Shown here: in pieces, positions 62,776 to 64,000 of the stretch | How the letters are laid out: every line of letters starts with the position of its first letter | Numbering within the stretch: the first letter of the stretch is position 1 | NCBI GenBank assembly: GCA_040756655.1 | Contig: JBFLYN010000008.1 | Span: 1-64,000, forward strand | Length of the DNA: 64,000 bases | Direction: 5' to 3' | From: JBFLYN01 sp040756655 | Lineage (GTDB): Bacteria; Bacillota; Sulfobacillia; UBA8153 | Translations under genes and position numbers: made by a program | Notes under the pieces: generated by a model | Databases searched by the model: none | Seen by the model: the letters and a program-made list of their open reading frames with translations, nothing else | What the model was told of the DNA's origin: nothing

Positions 62776-64000
62776 TGCAGGATGGGAAACCTCGCGTTCT
62801 TTCGCTACCTAGGCAGGTGCTCTACGCCTCCGGTAGTATCGCCTTCACCCTGTTGGAGAGAATGCTCATACTCCATGCCGCCTTCTTCTACCTACCCCCT
62901 GAAGAGCTTGGGCTTCCGGACCTGATCTCCACCAGGACCTATGGAGGCATATTCACCGTGTTGGGCGTGGCGCTGTTGTTTGGCCGGTTGCTGGACGGCC
63001 TGGCCGACCCGGTCATCGCATCCCTGAGTGACAACAGCCAGTCCCCGCTGGGCAGGCGCAAGTCCTTTCTGCTTGTGAGCGCACTTCCACTGTCCGCTAC
63101 CTCCGCACTGGTTTTTTTCCCACCGTATTTCACCATGTCTGTTCACAACGGGCTGTGGCTTGCGCTGGTGATGGGGGGCTTCTACATCTTCTTCACTGCC
63201 TACGTAAACCCTTACCTTTCCCTCATCTCCGAACTGGGCCATACCGACAGCATACGAGTGAACCTGTCCACCTTCATGGCCTTCTTCGGCCTGGCGGGCG
63301 TAGCACTGGTAACCGTGTTGTTCCCGGTCCTGCTAAGAAACCTGCAGGATACAGGTCTTGGCTTCCGCCAGGCCTACCAGGCTGCAGCGGCCGGCAGCGC
63401 CGCCCTCTGCGCACTGGTCCTGTACGCGGCCACACTGGCCTTTGACGAGAAGACTCACTGCCTCCTCGCCCGTCCTCCCGGTCTTGGCATCTGGCAGTCG
63501 TTTCGCCGTACTCTCCAGGTCAGGCCGTTCCGGATCTTCCTCATGGGAGAAGTGTTCCTGCAGTATGCCATGAATCTGGTCACCCTGGGCCTGCTCTACT
63601 ACACCGTGGTGCTCTTCCGCCGGGAGCCCCACTTCCTCACCGTTCTTTCGGGGATCACCCTCGGCATAGCGTTGCTGAGCTTCCCATGGGTCAACATCCT
63701 CGCCAAGCGACTGGGCAAGAAGCGACTCATCACCTTTGCCGTGCAGGTTCTGGCGTTGACCATGCTCTGCTTGTTCGTTCTTAGTGCCAACTTGTCGGGC
63801 ATGGCCTTCTATGCCGGGTTGGCCCTGTTCGGGGTGGCAGGCGTCCCCCTGGCCATCCTGACCATCCTCATGAACCCGACCATCGCCGAATTGGCGCGCA
63901 GTGATGCCCTCCGTACCGGGCAGCACCGTGAGGCCATGTTCTTCGGCGTCAGGGCCATCCCGCTGAAGCTATCCATTGCCGCAGCTGGCGTCACCTTTGG
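62776..64000 (+). CDS. GPH/MFS_2-type cation symporter, cut by window end
   Basis: The open frame from GTG at 62776 runs to the window edge (over 400 residues). It shows the GPH-family pattern: LYASGSIAFTLLERML, GRLLDGLADPVIASLSDNSQSPLGRRKSFLL, the signature loop between helices 2 and 3, FYIFFTAYVNPYLSLISELG and RTGQHREAMFFGVRAIPLKL late in the protein. Such symporters carry glycosides, pentosides or hexuronides with Na+ or H+, and some relatives carry other anions. A strong AAAGGAGGAGG site sits 4-6 bases before the start. Confidence 0.78.

Noticed and set aside
1..64000. CRISPR array or cas genes
   Set aside because: No regularly spaced repeats and no Cas-like proteins were seen; the only short direct repeat (52298-52379) has two copies.

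Overview
The window looks like a high-GC, anaerobic Firmicute (Clostridia, in the Moorella/Peptococcaceae direction). This rests on gene content only: a GerM lipoprotein and the remains of a GerA-type spore germination gene, a short HisG with HisZ, a YhaO/YhaN pair, a YpmA-like (DUF4264) protein, several Fe-S and radical-SAM proteins, and frequent GTG/TTG starts behind strong ribosome binding sites. No species can be named from the sequence alone.

Layout. 0.4-3.7 kb: an acetyl-CoA synthetase runs directly into a large serine recombinase that has lost its catalytic domain; the far side of that remnant cuts an ABC ATPase gene inside its Walker A motif. 3.8-11.7 kb: housekeeping and unknown genes (VanX-type dipeptidase, zinc-ribbon protein, a DUF3795 gene with an in-frame TGA, TIM-barrel isomerase, TldD/TldE pair, transglutaminase-like protein, small membrane proteins, PadR regulator). 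11.7-18.7 kb: an unknown protein, a complete DppABCDF-type ABC importer and a sulfite-reductase-like ferredoxin, apparently one operon. 18.7-27.6 kb: a decaying region with a frameshifted IS110 element, an IS3 element inside a sodium:solute symporter, and broken CPBP protease, ABC ATPase/permease and GerA genes; an aldolase, a DUF4264 protein and a UPF0145 protein still look intact. 27.6-39 kb: YhaN/YhaO DNA-repair pair, MBL hydrolase, GerM, a solitary DNA methyltransferase, superoxide dismutase and two adjacent radical-SAM genes, followed by a TnpB remnant. 40.3-47.8 kb: a compact histidine operon hisZGDCBHAF-hisIE, with most genes overlapping their neighbours, ending in a hairpin that carries the last stop codon in its loop.

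47.8-60.6 kb, mainly minus strand, is the most interesting part: an AtzD/barbiturase-type ring-opening amidohydrolase, DUF1116 (AllG), FdrA (AllF), carbamate kinase, a PucR regulator, a membrane methyltransferase and several transporters, mostly overlapping by a few bases. Known chemistry of these families suggests that a cyclic ureide (cyanuric acid, barbiturate or similar) is opened, the linear product is split by phosphorolysis to carbamoyl phosphate, and carbamate kinase makes ATP. The third subunit known from the E. coli oxamate carbamoyltransferase (AllH, DUF2877) is not in the window. The right edge holds an M24 peptidase and two major-facilitator-type transporters, the last cut by the window end.
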